DNA of 62,957 nucleotides from Longilinea sp035560795 (GCA_035560795.1 DATMYV010000030.1:1-62957), one strand, 5' to 3'. Shown: positions 9,454-18,607, numbered from the stretch's first letter. The notes: generated from the letters alone by a model not told the origin. Translations and numbers: made by a program.

Positions 9454-11166
9454 TCAGGCGGCTGCCAGGCCTTGCCGGCGGCGCGTCTGGGCGACAAAAT
9501 CGTTGAGGAGATTCGATGGAGGCGGCGTTGAGCCGCTGATGATGAGATAACCCGGTGCCCAGAAATCTCCAGAGGGGTTCAATTCTTTCAGGTCTGGAAA
9601 ACGGTTGAAAATCCGCTGAGAGGTCTGCTGGCGTAGAATCCGCACTACATTGCCCGGCGAAATGGACGGCGCAGCTTGAAAAGTGAATTGAAGCCTGTCC
9701 GGTCGAATGGCGAGACCCTCCAGCCGCCAGCCAAATGCAACGCATACTTGCGGCAGCCACACAGCCAACTCCTGGGATAATTGCCCAATCAGGGCATGCT
9801 GTGGAAAACGCGGCAGCAACAGGGCGGAATAGGACAGGCGGCTGTAAGTCATTGAAACGGGTTCGTTCTCAAGCAGGCTGTCCGGTGCGGCATTGAGGAA
9901 CAACTGCTGATCCGGTTCATCCGGCGCAAGGGTCGCAGTCGGGTTTGAAAGCGGCAGGATGGGGGGCGGCGGCTGGATATTGTTTCCTGCCCTGTCTTTG
10001 GGAAGGTCAGTTTTTTGCGGTTGAACCGGTTGGGTCGGATCGTCACAGGAAATTTGCCGGTGAAATATGGGGATGGTAGTCGCTTCAGCAGCCGGTGGCG
10101 GGTCAATCGGGAAGGGAAACCGCACGTTTGGGGTGGTTTGGTCCAACGGCGAGGTTGGCGCTTGCTGAACGGTTGCGTCAATTGTTTCAGGCAGCCAATC
10201 ATTTACGCTGCTCATGGTTACTGGCGGCTGGTTTACAGGGGGCAGCGGCAAAGGCACGCCGGCCAGCAGTTCTTGCACCCGGATATCCTCCGCTTCCAAT
10301 TCGCTGTCATCAAATAATAAATCATCTTCGTTTACATTTACGGCGGCTTGCACCGCTGGCCCGGCAACCGCTGTTGGCGATTGGTTTATTTTTTGCCGGG
10401 ACGCGTCTAATCCATTGATCTCCCGCGCCAATGCAGTTGCTTTGGCACGAACACGCGATAAAGGCAGGGACGAATCGCAAGCCAATGCCAACTCGGACTG
10501 GTCAGACAGGCCGGTGGAGAAAAGCAGCAGCTCCCCTTCGGTGCCAGTCCTTACAAAACGGATCTGATCATCTTGTTGATGGTCTCCCCGGGTACGGGAA
10601 AGTGTTGTGGCCAGTTCCTGCAGTGCAGCGGTTGACAGCCTTCCATCGCTGGTCTGCACCTGCCCACCGACAAGGAAAAATGCTGCCTGAACAAACCCGT
10701 CAGCAACAGCCTTATCCAACACACGCTGGCAGCATGCTGAAGGTTGGGATTCAACGATCGGAGGAGGAACGTCTGGGGCATCCTCCTGCGTTGCAGACGT
10801 GCTGTGCAATGCCAAGACAGCTTCAACCGTTTTAATCAAATCCGGTTGATAAAAGGGTTTATTGATGCAGGCATCGGCAGTCAAGCCCAGCAGCAATGGG
10901 TGCTGTGGATCATTCTCCGGCGGAATGAGGATCAGCCGAGCCTGCGGCTGGTTTTGTTTGATTTCACCCACGAGCTCATTGAAAGGAGCGTCTGATAAGT
11001 CCGCGTCTAACATGAGCAGGGCGAAGGCGGTTTTACTGGATAGATTACGTGCTTCTGAGCCGCTGCGAGCCAGTCGAACCCGATATTTTCCGCTTTCCTC
11101 GAGGCTGAGGCGAAGCAGTTCTCCGAAAGCGAGGTGCGGGCTGGCGACCAGGATCAGTTTTGGCAC
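9454..11166 (-). CDS. Receiver-like regulator fused to a catalytically dead IS200-type transposase domain
   Basis: The 570-residue protein has three recognisable parts. Residues 1-120 look like a response-regulator receiver: the phospho-acceptor Asp54 and the Lys103 of INKPF are present, but the usual acidic pair after the first strand is replaced by VASPH. Residues 145-252 resemble a roadblock/LC7 module (weaker call). After a disordered Pro-rich linker, residues 438-570 match the IS200/IS605 Y1 transposase fold, including RILRQQTSQRIFNRFPDLKE and FWAPGYLI. The HUH metal motif is RPDRLQF (both His lost, 488-494) and the catalytic Tyr is Phe557. It therefore cannot cleave DNA but could still bind a hairpin. 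Start GTG sits 6 nt after an extended -10 box. It is first in the polA group. Confidence 0.8.
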   Translation of the reverse strand: MPKLILVASPHLAFGELLRLSLEESGKYRVRLARSGSEARNLSSKTAFALLMLDADLSDAPFNELVGEIKQNQPQARLILIPPENDPQHPLLLGLTADACINKPFYQPDLIKTVEAVLALHSTSATQEDAPDVPPPIVESQPSACCQRVLDKAVADGFVQAAFFLVGGQVQTSDGRLSTAALQELATTLSRTRGDHQQDDQIRFVRTGTEGELLLFSTGLSDQSELALACDSSLPLSRVRAKATALAREINGLDASRQKINQSPTAVAGPAVQAAVNVNEDDLLFDDSELEAEDIRVQELLAGVPLPLPPVNQPPVTMSSVNDWLPETIDATVQQAPTSPLDQTTPNVRFPFPIDPPPAAEATTIPIFHRQISCDDPTQPVQPQKTDLPKDRAGNNIQPPPPILPLSNPTATLAPDEPDQQLFLNAAPDSLLENEPVSMTYSRLSYSALLLPRFPQHALIGQLSQELAVWLPQVCVAFGWRLEGLAIRPDRLQFTFQAAPSISPGNVVRILRQQTSQRIFNRFPDLKELNPSGDFWAPGYLIISGSTPPPSNLLNDFVAQTRRRQGLAAA

Positions 11167-11172
11167 ATCAAA

Positions 11173-11181
11173 AGTGTATCA
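11173..11181 (-). promoter_or_regulatory. Extended -10 box for the regulator-polA group
   Basis: Read on the minus strand, TGATACACT gives an extended -10 element ending 6 nt before the GTG start at 11166. Transcription would begin at or next to the start codon, again with no ribosome site in between. The consensus match is partial. Confidence 0.4.
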
Positions 11182-11364
11182 CGGGCATAAATTCGGGGCA
11201 AGGCAGGCTGATTGGGTAGATAACGTTTGAAGTAATCATAGCGGCGAATTGTCTCAGTCTCCAAGGGCCGAAATGTGCGCCCCTTCGCAACCGATTACAG
11301 TTATGAGATAATTGTTTTCGCTCTGTTCGGGGTTGGGAATGAAAATAAGTCGCAAGGAGCTTCT

Positions 11365-12642
11365 GTGAAATTCAACAAAATTTGCGTCATCGGGCTGGGT
11401 TATATTGGCCTGCCCACGGCAAGCACCTTTGCCACTTCCGGCCTGCAAGTGGTCGGGGTGGATGTCAACCCGCAAATAGTCGCCGGTTTGCAGAACGGCG
11501 AATTGCATATCTATGAGCCAGGCTTGCGTACACTGGTGCAGGCGGCGCTTCATTCGGGGCATCTCACCGTTCGTGAAAAGCCCGAAGCTGCCGACGCATT
11601 CATCATTGCCGTACCGACCCCATTCTTTGAAGACAAGCGCGCTGACCTGGATTTCGTCAAAGCGGCGACGGAATCAATCGTACCGGTTCTTGCGCGCGGC
11701 AACCTGGTGGTGCTGGAATCGACCTCTCCGCCGCGCACCACGCTGGATGTGGTGGCGCCAATCCTGGAAAAATCCGGATTGAAGGCAGGATCCGATTTTC
11801 AGCTGGCCTATTCTCCTGAACGGGTGCTGCCCGGGCAGATCCTGCGGGAACTGATCGAAAATGCGCGCGTGATTGGCGGCGTGGACCGCGCATCGGCCGA
11901 GGCCGGGCGCGACCTTTACAGCATCTTTGTCAAAGGTGAAATCGTCCTGACCGATGCGACCACCGCCGAAATGGTTAAACTGATGGAGAACACCTACCGC
12001 GACGTCAATATTGCCATCGCCAATGAATTCGGGCGCCTGGCGGACCGCTTTGGCGTGGATGTGTGGGAAGCCATCAGTATCGCCAACCGCCATCCGCGCG
12101 TGCGCATTCTCAACCCCGGCCCCGGCGTTGGCGGGCACTGCATCAGCGTCGATCCGTGGTTTCTGGTGGAAGCCGCACCTGACCTGACCCCCCTGATTGC
12201 CACCGCGCGCAAAGTCAATGACAAACAACCGCATTACGTGGTTGAACTGGTCAAGCGCGCGCTGGGCGGCAAACTCGATGGCAAAACCGTGGCCGCCCTG
12301 GGCTTATCCTACAAGCCGGATGTCGATGACTTGCGCGAGAGTCCGGCCATCGAGGTCGCGCGCCTGCTGCAGGAGGCTGGCGCAGTGGTGAAAGCCTATG
12401 AGCCGTTCAAGACGGATGCGCGTATTGAAGATCTGAACATCGTCCCAACCCTGGGCGAGGCGATTGCTGATGCCGATGTGCTGCTGCTTCTGGTGGGGCA
12501 TTCTCCATTGCGCACCTTGCAGCCCGAAGTGGTGGCTCAACTAACCCCGGCGCGCGTGATTGTGGATACGGTCAACGGCTGGCCGGCCGACGTCTGGCAG
12601 GGGCAGGGTTTCCGTGTATTTAAGATCGGCGTACGTAAATAA
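11365..12642 (+). CDS. wecC: UDP-N-acetyl-D-mannosaminuronate dehydrogenase
   Basis: NAD-dependent oxidation of UDP-ManNAc to UDP-ManNAcA, a building block of acidic surface glycans. The 425-residue protein has the three-part UDP-sugar dehydrogenase fold: Rossmann motif GLGYIGLPTA (10-19), the central helical domain with LMENTYRDVNIAIANEF, and the catalytic Cys259 in GPGVGGHCISVDPWF, followed by the C-terminal domain with GLSYKPDVDDLRESPA. The WecC branch is favoured over UDP-glucose dehydrogenase by the HPRVRILNPGPGVGG segment and by wecB downstream. GTG at 11365 is chosen for its AAGGAG site; an in-frame extension upstream has no support. Confidence 0.92.
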   Translation: MKFNKICVIGLGYIGLPTASTFATSGLQVVGVDVNPQIVAGLQNGELHIYEPGLRTLVQAALHSGHLTVREKPEAADAFIIAVPTPFFEDKRADLDFVKAATESIVPVLARGNLVVLESTSPPRTTLDVVAPILEKSGLKAGSDFQLAYSPERVLPGQILRELIENARVIGGVDRASAEAGRDLYSIFVKGEIVLTDATTAEMVKLMENTYRDVNIAIANEFGRLADRFGVDVWEAISIANRHPRVRILNPGPGVGGHCISVDPWFLVEAAPDLTPLIATARKVNDKQPHYVVELVKRALGGKLDGKTVAALGLSYKPDVDDLRESPAIEVARLLQEAGAVVKAYEPFKTDARIEDLNIVPTLGEAIADADVLLLLVGHSPLRTLQPEVVAQLTPARVIVDTVNGWPADVWQGQGFRVFKIGVRK

Positions 12643-12699
12643 TTTCCGGCCAAAGACGGGGCGCGAGACTCTGCCCTGTATGCCATAAAGGAATTCATT

Positions 12700-13830
12700 A
12701 TGCCACCACTCCGCGTACTTTCCATCTTTGGTACCCGCCCGGAAGCCGTAAAAATGGCGCCGGTGGTTGCTGCCCTGGCGCATACTGCGGAGATCGAAAG
12801 CCGGGTGTGCGTCACGGCCCAGCACCGCGAGATGCTTGACCAGGTGCTGAACCTGTTTGGCATCACCCCGGACGTGGATTTAAACCTTATGCGCCCGAAC
12901 CAGAGCCTGGCTGAACTGACCGCCAGCATTTTCACCCACCTCGATCCCGTTTTGCGTACAGAAAAACCGGATTGGGTGCTGGTGCAGGGCGACACGACTA
13001 CCGTGATGGCCACCGCACTGCTGTGCTATTACAACCGCATCCGCGTCGGGCATGTGGAGGCCGGGCTGCGCACGGGCGATAAATGGCAGCCCTTCCCTGA
13101 GGAAATTAACCGCAAGATCGCCGGGGTGGTTGCCGACCTGCACTTCGCGCCGACTGAGCACAGCCGGCAAAATCTTCTCCATGAAGGCGTTCCCGACTGG
13201 CGCATTGCCGTAACTGGCAACCCGGTCATCGACGCGCTCAACGAAATCGTCAAACGTCCCACGCCGGCCGAAGCGCAGGAACTGCTCGACCGGTTGAACA
13301 TCCGCGCGGGCGGCAAACAGCTGGTGCTGATTACCGCACACCGGCGTGAGAATTTTGGCGCGCCGCTGGAACAAATTTGTGCGGCACTCAAGGCACTGGC
13401 CGAGCGTTACCCGCAGCGTTTGGAACTGGTTTACCCGGTTCACCTCAATCCCAATGTCCAGGAACCGGTCTACCGCCTGCTGGGTAATGTGCCCAACATT
13501 ACCTTGCTCAAACCGTTGGATTATTTGCCAATGGTCCATCTCATGCGGCATGCCACCCTGGTGTTGACCGATTCGGGCGGCATCCAGGAGGAAGCCACCG
13601 GCCTGGGCAAACCCACCCTGGTATTGCGCGAGGTGACCGAACGGCCGGAAGGATTGACGGCTGGCGTTCTCAAACTGGTGGGGACAGATTATGAGCGCAT
13701 TCTCAGCAAGGCAACCCTTCTGCTCGAAGACCGCTCAGCATATGATGCCATGGCCAAAGCAGCCAATCCTTTTGGCGATGGGCATGCCGGTGAACGGATC
13801 GTGAAGGCAATTTTGGATTACAAAGATTGA
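12700..13830 (+). CDS. wecB: UDP-N-acetylglucosamine 2-epimerase (non-hydrolysing)
   Basis: Interconverts UDP-GlcNAc and UDP-ManNAc, feeding the dehydrogenase encoded just upstream. The 376 residues match the family length. The N-terminal FGTRPEAVKMAPVV, the HVEAGLRTGDKWQPFPEEINR stretch and the C-terminal DSGGIQEEATGLGKPTLVLR are diagnostic for WecB/MnaA enzymes. ATG follows an AAGGAATTC ribosome site. The 57-nt gap from wecC and the tight link to the next glycosyltransferase suggest one operon for ManNAcA synthesis and transfer. Confidence 0.95.
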   Translation: MPPLRVLSIFGTRPEAVKMAPVVAALAHTAEIESRVCVTAQHREMLDQVLNLFGITPDVDLNLMRPNQSLAELTASIFTHLDPVLRTEKPDWVLVQGDTTTVMATALLCYYNRIRVGHVEAGLRTGDKWQPFPEEINRKIAGVVADLHFAPTEHSRQNLLHEGVPDWRIAVTGNPVIDALNEIVKRPTPAEAQELLDRLNIRAGGKQLVLITAHRRENFGAPLEQICAALKALAERYPQRLELVYPVHLNPNVQEPVYRLLGNVPNITLLKPLDYLPMVHLMRHATLVLTDSGGIQEEATGLGKPTLVLREVTERPEGLTAGVLKLVGTDYERILSKATLLLEDRSAYDAMAKAANPFGDGHAGERIVKAILDYKD

Positions 13831-13862
13831 GAGTCATTTTGCCGCATGCAGGAAACGCGTCC

Positions 13863-14900
13863 ATGATGAGCACAGCATCGGAAAAAACCCGAATTTGCAT
13901 CCTGCCGCAATTGCTGGGCGTGGGCGGCCCGGTTTCCTTCCGCGCGCGTTTGACTGCAGGACTGATGGCGTGCGGGGTGACGATCGTGGATGATCCCCGC
14001 GATCCAAGCCTGGTTGCCGTGTTGATGATCGGCGGTACCAGTCACCTTGGCGATTTACTGGCGGCCAAACGCAACCGCGTGCGCATCGTGCAGCGCCTGA
14101 ACGGCATGAACTGGATTCACCGCAAGCGCTACACCGGTTGGAAACATTTCCTGAAATCGGAATGGAATAACCGGCTGCTGGCATTGATCCGGGGAAGAAT
14201 TTCGGACCATATTGTCTATCAAAGCCAGTTTGCCGCTACCTGGTGGCAAACGGTGCGCGGCAGCACTCGCGCCGGCCATGAAGTGATTTATAACGGCGTG
14301 GACTTATCCCGCTTTACGCCGGGTGGACCGCAGGATCGGCCACACGACCGCATTCGTTTGCTGCTGGTGGAGGCACACCTGGGTGGCGGCAATGAAGCGG
14401 GATTGGAAAATGCGTTGGCTTTGGCCGGTTTGCTGGCACGGCGCGGGCCGCAGCCGGTGGAGCTGATGGTGGTGGGCGAAGTACCCGCCGGCTTGCGCGC
14501 TTCGATCCACATCCCGGCCGGCATACAAATAAACTGGGCGGGCGTGGTCAAACGGGACGATATCCCGCAGATTGACCGCTCGGCGCATTTGTTGTTTTCA
14601 GCCGACCTGAACGCAGCCTGCCCCAACTCGGTGATCGAGGCGCTGGCCTGCGGGCTGCCGGTGGTCAGTTTTGCCACCGGGTCGCTGCCGGAGCTGCTGG
14701 AAGGCAACGCGGGGCGGGTGGCGCCTTACGGCAGCAACTACTGGAAGCTCGAACCGCCGGTGGTCGAGCCGCTGGCAGATGCCGCCCAGGAAGTGTTGAG
14801 CCACCAGGAAGAATATAGCGTCGCCGCGCGGAAGCGCGCGGAAGAGTTGTTTGGATTGGACACGATGACGGAGAAATATTTAAAAGCGCTGGTCGGCTGA
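13863..14900 (+). CDS. GT4-family glycosyltransferase
   Basis: Predicted retaining glycosyltransferase with the GT-B fold, transferring a nucleotide-activated sugar to a lipid-linked or growing glycan. The C-terminal nucleotide-binding half carries NSVIEALACGLPVVSFATGS with the E-x7-type signature, and VIYNGVDLSRF marks the linker region common to GT4 enzymes. ATG at 13863 is preferred because AGGAA lies 8 nt before it; a TTG at 13827 overlapping the wecB stop is the longer alternative. Given wecB and wecC directly upstream, ManNAcA could be its donor, but this is inference. A terminator overlaps its stop codon. Confidence 0.85.
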   Translation: MMSTASEKTRICILPQLLGVGGPVSFRARLTAGLMACGVTIVDDPRDPSLVAVLMIGGTSHLGDLLAAKRNRVRIVQRLNGMNWIHRKRYTGWKHFLKSEWNNRLLALIRGRISDHIVYQSQFAATWWQTVRGSTRAGHEVIYNGVDLSRFTPGGPQDRPHDRIRLLLVEAHLGGGNEAGLENALALAGLLARRGPQPVELMVVGEVPAGLRASIHIPAGIQINWAGVVKRDDIPQIDRSAHLLFSADLNAACPNSVIEALACGLPVVSFATGSLPELLEGNAGRVAPYGSNYWKLEPPVVEPLADAAQEVLSHQEEYSVAARKRAEELFGLDTMTEKYLKALVG

Positions 14901-14912
14901 CCAGCGCTTTTT
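14882..14912 (+). terminator. Intrinsic terminator overlapping a stop codon
   Basis: A perfect 13-bp stem (14882-14894 with 14899-14911), four-base loop and a run of five T. The stem includes the last codons and stop of the glycosyltransferase gene, closing the wecC-wecB operon. Confidence 0.88.
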
Positions 14913-14932
14913 AATGAGTAGTCGATTTTGCC

Positions 14933-15451
14933 TTAAAAATCCTTCAGCAGCACCGCTTCCGGGCCGCGGTAGATCTCCCAGGGATAAACGATAAAAGCAT
15001 CGGTGATGGCGGCAAAATAATCGGGCCGCAGCGAACCGAACAGGCTGCGGTAAGGGTTGAAGTGCAGCACGCAGGTATAGGCCAATCCCGCTGCTCCGCT
15101 GATGCGGTTTTTCACGGCGGTCATGGTACGGCCGGACCCCCAGACGTCATCCACCACCAGAATGCGCTTTCCAGACAGCAAACGGTCGTCGGGAAACTGC
15201 AGGAACTTGGGCCAGGCCATTGTCAGGCGCGATTTCTCGCGCTCTTTATCAAATTCCACCTCGGCTGGAAAATCCACCGAGGCGGTCAGAATGCTTTCCA
15301 TTTTGAGTGATTCAGCCAGAATGCCGCCTGGGATCAACCCGCCGCGGGTGATCATGAGCATCGCGTCGAATTCGACGTCAAATTGCGGGATCAGATGATC
15401 GATTAACTTGTCAACGTCATTCCACGTCAATACTTCGCGGCGGCTGGCCAT
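14933..15451 (-). CDS. Purine-type phosphoribosyltransferase family protein
   Basis: Type I phosphoribosyltransferase, which exchanges a base with PRPP. The PRPP-binding loop is clear as ILVVDDVWGSGRTM, with the earlier ITRGGLIPGG strand-loop. The 172 residues and layout resemble the Gpt/xanthine-hypoxanthine group, but the hood region does not let me name the base. The ATG at 15451 has AGGA upstream; a TTG three codons earlier sits too close to that site. It is divergent from the phosphatase-like gene and has an extended -10 promoter. Single-gene transcript, by appearance. Confidence 0.82.
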   Translation of the reverse strand: MASRREVLTWNDVDKLIDHLIPQFDVEFDAMLMITRGGLIPGGILAESLKMESILTASVDFPAEVEFDKEREKSRLTMAWPKFLQFPDDRLLSGKRILVVDDVWGSGRTMTAVKNRISGAAGLAYTCVLHFNPYRSLFGSLRPDYFAAITDAFIVYPWEIYRGPEAVLLKDF

Positions 15452-15483
15452 GCGGGACAATCCTTCAAGCAGAAAGTATATAG

Positions 15484-15492
15484 ATTATATCA
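15484..15492 (-). promoter_or_regulatory. Extended -10 promoter for the phosphoribosyltransferase
   Basis: On the minus strand TGATATAAT gives a perfect -10 hexamer with the TGn extension, about 32 nt before the ATG at 15451. No good -35 box is needed for this promoter class, and none is seen. Confidence 0.6.
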
Positions 15493-15550
15493 GGTTCGCA
15501 GTCTGAATGTAGTAATATAGATGCAAACCCTTCGTAAAAGAGGTCTGCTT

Positions 15551-16825
15551 ATGCCCAATCGGGTTGCTGAACTGCTGCCGCGACTGGAAGCCCAGCGGCT
15601 GCCGGACCTGGAAACGGGAAACGGAATACTATTGCCGGATTATTCCGCTACCACCCTGGCGAACCTGCCAGCCACCATCTGCCGCTGGCTGGGAGCCGAT
15701 CCATTGGGCTGCCCGCCATTGGCTCCCCAGTGGCGCCAGCTGACCGCGAGCGAACAATACCAGCACGTCATCCTGCTGGTGGTGGATGGGTTGGGATTGA
15801 AATTATTCAAACGCTTCTGGAACAGCGATCCCTGGGTTGACTGGATTCAGGCAGGCGCGCTGGCGCCGCTTACCAGCGTGGTGCCCAGCACCACCGCTGC
15901 CGCGTTGACCTCATTGTGGACCGGTTGCACCCCGGCGGAACACGGCATCATCGGTTTTGACCTTTGGCTGAAGGAATTTGGCATGGTGGGCAATATGATC
16001 TTCCATTCGCCTTCCGCCTTTGGCGGCGAAACCGGCAGCTTGCGGCGCGCCGGTTTTCAACCCGAGACATTTTTGCCCGTGACCACGCTGGGCGCCCATC
16101 TTCACCGGCAGGATATCAAAGTTTTTTCCTTCCAGCACAATACCATTGCCCGGTCAGGCCTTTCCACCATGCTGCTGCCCGATGTGGAAACCCTGGGCTA
16201 CCGCACGCTTTCCGATTTATGGGTAACCCTGGCATCTGTGCAGGAGAGTCTGGCTGGTGAGCGCAGCTACACCTACGTTTACTACGGTGATTTGGATGAA
16301 CTTTCGCACCGTTACGGACCGGATGATGAGCGTGTTCTGCTTGAGTTTTCTGCTTTTACCCACCTGTTGGAGCGTTTCATGCTGAAATTGGCCAAAAAAC
16401 GGCGCGGCGACACGCTGTTCCTGATGGTGGCCGATCATGGGCAAATTCAAACGCCTCATTTCAGCAAGTACGAATTGCGCAACCATCCCGAGCTACTTCG
16501 GCATTTTGCCATTCAACCAACCGGAGAGGCACGCCTGCCTTATCTTTTCGTGCGTCCAGGACGCGAACAGGCTGTTCGCGACTATCTTCAGCAAGTGTGG
16601 GCGGGACAGTTCGAAATGCTCCCAGGCGAGCTGGTGCTGCAATCCGGCCTGCTTGGACGCGAACCAGTTTATGCACGCACCTATGACCGGCTGGGCGATT
16701 GGGTGGTATTGCCCCAGGGCAATGCCTATTGGTGGTTCCCGGAGCGCGAGAATCCGCTGTTGGGGCGGCACGGCGGCTTGAGCCAGGCGGAAATGGTGGT
16801 GCCGCTGTTGATGCTGACTGTCTAG
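15551..16825 (+). CDS. Alkaline-phosphatase-superfamily hydrolase (nucleotide pyrophosphatase/phosphodiesterase type)
   Basis: Metal-dependent phosphohydrolase. Visible ligands are the Asp in VVDGLG, the nucleophile Thr in PSTTAAALTSLWTG (the PDE/NPP-type Thr, not the phosphatase Ser), DELSHRYGP, and VADHGQ with a downstream His. No signal peptide is evident, so a cytoplasmic site is likely; the substrate is unknown. ATG at 15551 has AGAGG in front. The frame is open to an ATG at 15521, but that codon would lie upstream of the transcript start expected from the nearby TAATAT. Confidence 0.83.
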   Translation: MPNRVAELLPRLEAQRLPDLETGNGILLPDYSATTLANLPATICRWLGADPLGCPPLAPQWRQLTASEQYQHVILLVVDGLGLKLFKRFWNSDPWVDWIQAGALAPLTSVVPSTTAAALTSLWTGCTPAEHGIIGFDLWLKEFGMVGNMIFHSPSAFGGETGSLRRAGFQPETFLPVTTLGAHLHRQDIKVFSFQHNTIARSGLSTMLLPDVETLGYRTLSDLWVTLASVQESLAGERSYTYVYYGDLDELSHRYGPDDERVLLEFSAFTHLLERFMLKLAKKRRGDTLFLMVADHGQIQTPHFSKYELRNHPELLRHFAIQPTGEARLPYLFVRPGREQAVRDYLQQVWAGQFEMLPGELVLQSGLLGREPVYARTYDRLGDWVVLPQGNAYWWFPERENPLLGRHGGLSQAEMVVPLLMLTV

Positions 16826-16916
16826 AAAATGATCAGCCGCTTGAAATGGGCGCCTAGTAAATCAGATATTCTTACTCGAAACCGCAATTAAATAATTAGT
16901 TGTTCGATATTGAAAT

Positions 16917-17258
16917 TTATTTTTGTTTACCGTTCACCTTGCGCTGCATCACCGCAAACGTGCCGACTATGACTATCAGTACCAGAACCACGGATCCCAA
17001 TACGATTCCATCTGTCTGGTCGTTGGTGGCCAGGTATTCCGCCGGGATGGGCGTGACCTCGAATTCATCACCATTGAGCGTCACCGGGTTGGGTGTGGGG
17101 GTGAGTGAAGTAGCCTGGGCGCTTACCGAAGCGGGCAGGTGATTTCCGCCCAACAACATCAGGGTGAAGATGAACATCACCATCAGGATCAACGCTGTGC
17201 GCAGATCGATCCGCGCCAGAAATTGCCGTACTTTTAAAGTCAGCGTGTCTTTGTTCAT
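16917..17258 (-). CDS. Small two-helix membrane protein
   Basis: Unrecognised 113-residue protein. A hydrophobic N-terminal helix (ALILMVMFIFTLMLLGG) is followed by a Thr/Pro-rich outer segment, then a second helix (IVLGSVVLVLIVIVGTFAVM) and a basic tail (QRKVNGKQK). It is the last gene of the M42 operon, its start overlapping the stop of the solute-binding lipoprotein by four bases, so the two are translationally coupled. It could be a membrane partner of that lipoprotein; nothing in the sequence proves it. Confidence 0.7.
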   Translation of the reverse strand: MNKDTLTLKVRQFLARIDLRTALILMVMFIFTLMLLGGNHLPASVSAQATSLTPTPNPVTLNGDEFEVTPIPAEYLATNDQTDGIVLGSVVLVLIVIVGTFAVMQRKVNGKQK

Positions 17259-18607
17259 GGGTTGTTGGGTATTGTAATCCTGTCTGCGGCTTGCTGCGCG
17301 GCTTTTACGGCATCGGTTTGCTTTTGCAGTACCTGCAAGAGGGCTTCCTGCAGCACAGGCCCCAGATTATCAACTGTTTCGTTTTCCGGGCGCAGGCTGG
17401 CATTGACGAGGATTTGCTGCAAAGGAGCGCTGAGGCTCGGGTTAAGCCAGGATGCCAGGGAGGAAGGCCGGGTTGGCAGGTAGCCAGCCGCTTCGGTCCA
17501 ATTTGCCAGGAAATCGCTGTAAACCATGTATTCAGCCAGTTTCACGCTGATTGCGCGGCGGTCCACCAGCGGGTCGGTGAGGCACCAGACCCATCCATCG
17601 GCAACGTTTACCGGGTTGGTGAACGAGGGCAGCGCGGCCAGGTTTGTATCCGCCGGTAGTTCCGAAAGATAATTCGATGCCCAGGTAATGATCCAATCAG
17701 CGCGCTGTTCGCGGTATGCCTGCCAGGCAAGCGCATCAGTGGAGAATTGCGACAGCCAGAAGGGGAAGGTGCTGAGCTGGGCACCACGCTGATATAGCTG
17801 GAGCACGCTGGCCAGAATGTCCTGATCCAGCGTGGGCCGGCCGTTTTCATCCTGAAGCGGTCCCCCGGCAGCACGGTAAAGTTCCAGCGTCAATAATGCC
17901 TGCGGATCACCAGCCGGGAAGATGAGCGGCTGGTTGGTATTGAGGATGCCCTGCCAGTCTTGCGCGGGTACCGGCAGCCGGGTGGGCCGGTAGAGCAAAA
18001 CCAGTGCATCGCCGGCGAAGGGCAGGCAGAAGGGCGTGCCCTGAACCGCGGCAAGCTCTGCCGCGTAAGGATACCAATCGTTTTGTTTAAGATCTCCCGT
18101 CAAATCGGTGAGCGGAAAGATCAATCCTTTGAGTGCGGCGGTCTCCATCGCAACGCGTGGCAGGGCAACCAGCGCTGGCAGCGCGCGCGGGGCAGCCACG
18201 CTGGTGATTTCCAGCGATTCCAGCAGTCCGGCAGGTCCAGTTTGCGATTTGATGCGAATATTGAGGATCAGGCCGTTTTCACGCGCAAAGGTTTTCAAAC
18301 GGTTTTGCAGCAAGTTGCCCGCTGCGGTACCGCTGTTGGGGTCAAACTGCGGCGGCAGCCAGACGGTAAGCGTGCGGGCTTCTTCTGGATTGACGGGCGT
18401 GGCGGTTGCTGCCGTTTCGACGGGAGTGGGAATCACAGCCGTAACAGGCAGAGTGGCGGCCCGGGTCGGTGCTGGCGGAAACCAGGATTGAACAACCTGA
18501 CAGCCGCTTAGCAGCGCTGCCAGCAACAGTAGCAAAACCGCCATGCCTGCAAAAGAAACTCGCGGAAAGCGGTTTATTCCGCGGGTTTCCGAACGGACAG
18601 ATTTCAT
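17255..18607 (-). CDS. Extracellular solute-binding lipoprotein (ABC-type)
   Basis: A 450-residue lipoprotein with signal region ending in LLSGC, a Thr/Pro-rich linker, and a body resembling family 1 (sugar/oligomer) binding proteins: TVWLPPQFDPN near the start, then WQGILNTNQPLIFPAGD, LASWLNPSLS and a C-terminal helical part. It would capture a ligand outside the cell and hand it to a permease, but no permease or ATPase gene lies in the window. It is downstream of three M42 peptidases, and its ATG overlaps the last one by four bases. A peptide or glycan ligand is plausible but unproven. Confidence 0.8.
   Translation of the reverse strand: MKSVRSETRGINRFPRVSFAGMAVLLLLLAALLSGCQVVQSWFPPAPTRAATLPVTAVIPTPVETAATATPVNPEEARTLTVWLPPQFDPNSGTAAGNLLQNRLKTFARENGLILNIRIKSQTGPAGLLESLEITSVAAPRALPALVALPRVAMETAALKGLIFPLTDLTGDLKQNDWYPYAAELAAVQGTPFCLPFAGDALVLLYRPTRLPVPAQDWQGILNTNQPLIFPAGDPQALLTLELYRAAGGPLQDENGRPTLDQDILASVLQLYQRGAQLSTFPFWLSQFSTDALAWQAYREQRADWIITWASNYLSELPADTNLAALPSFTNPVNVADGWVWCLTDPLVDRRAISVKLAEYMVYSDFLANWTEAAGYLPTRPSSLASWLNPSLSAPLQQILVNASLRPENETVDNLGPVLQEALLQVLQKQTDAVKAAQQAADRITIPNNP

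Noticed and set aside
9454..11166. An active IS200/IS605 insertion sequence
   Set aside because: Catalytic residues are lost, the domain is the tail of a longer regulator, and no flanking element ends were seen.
15513..15523. TAATAT two bases before an ATG at 15521 as a leaderless start for the phosphatase-like gene
   Set aside because: The ATG would lie upstream of the expected transcript start. ATG at 15551 has a ribosome site and is kept.
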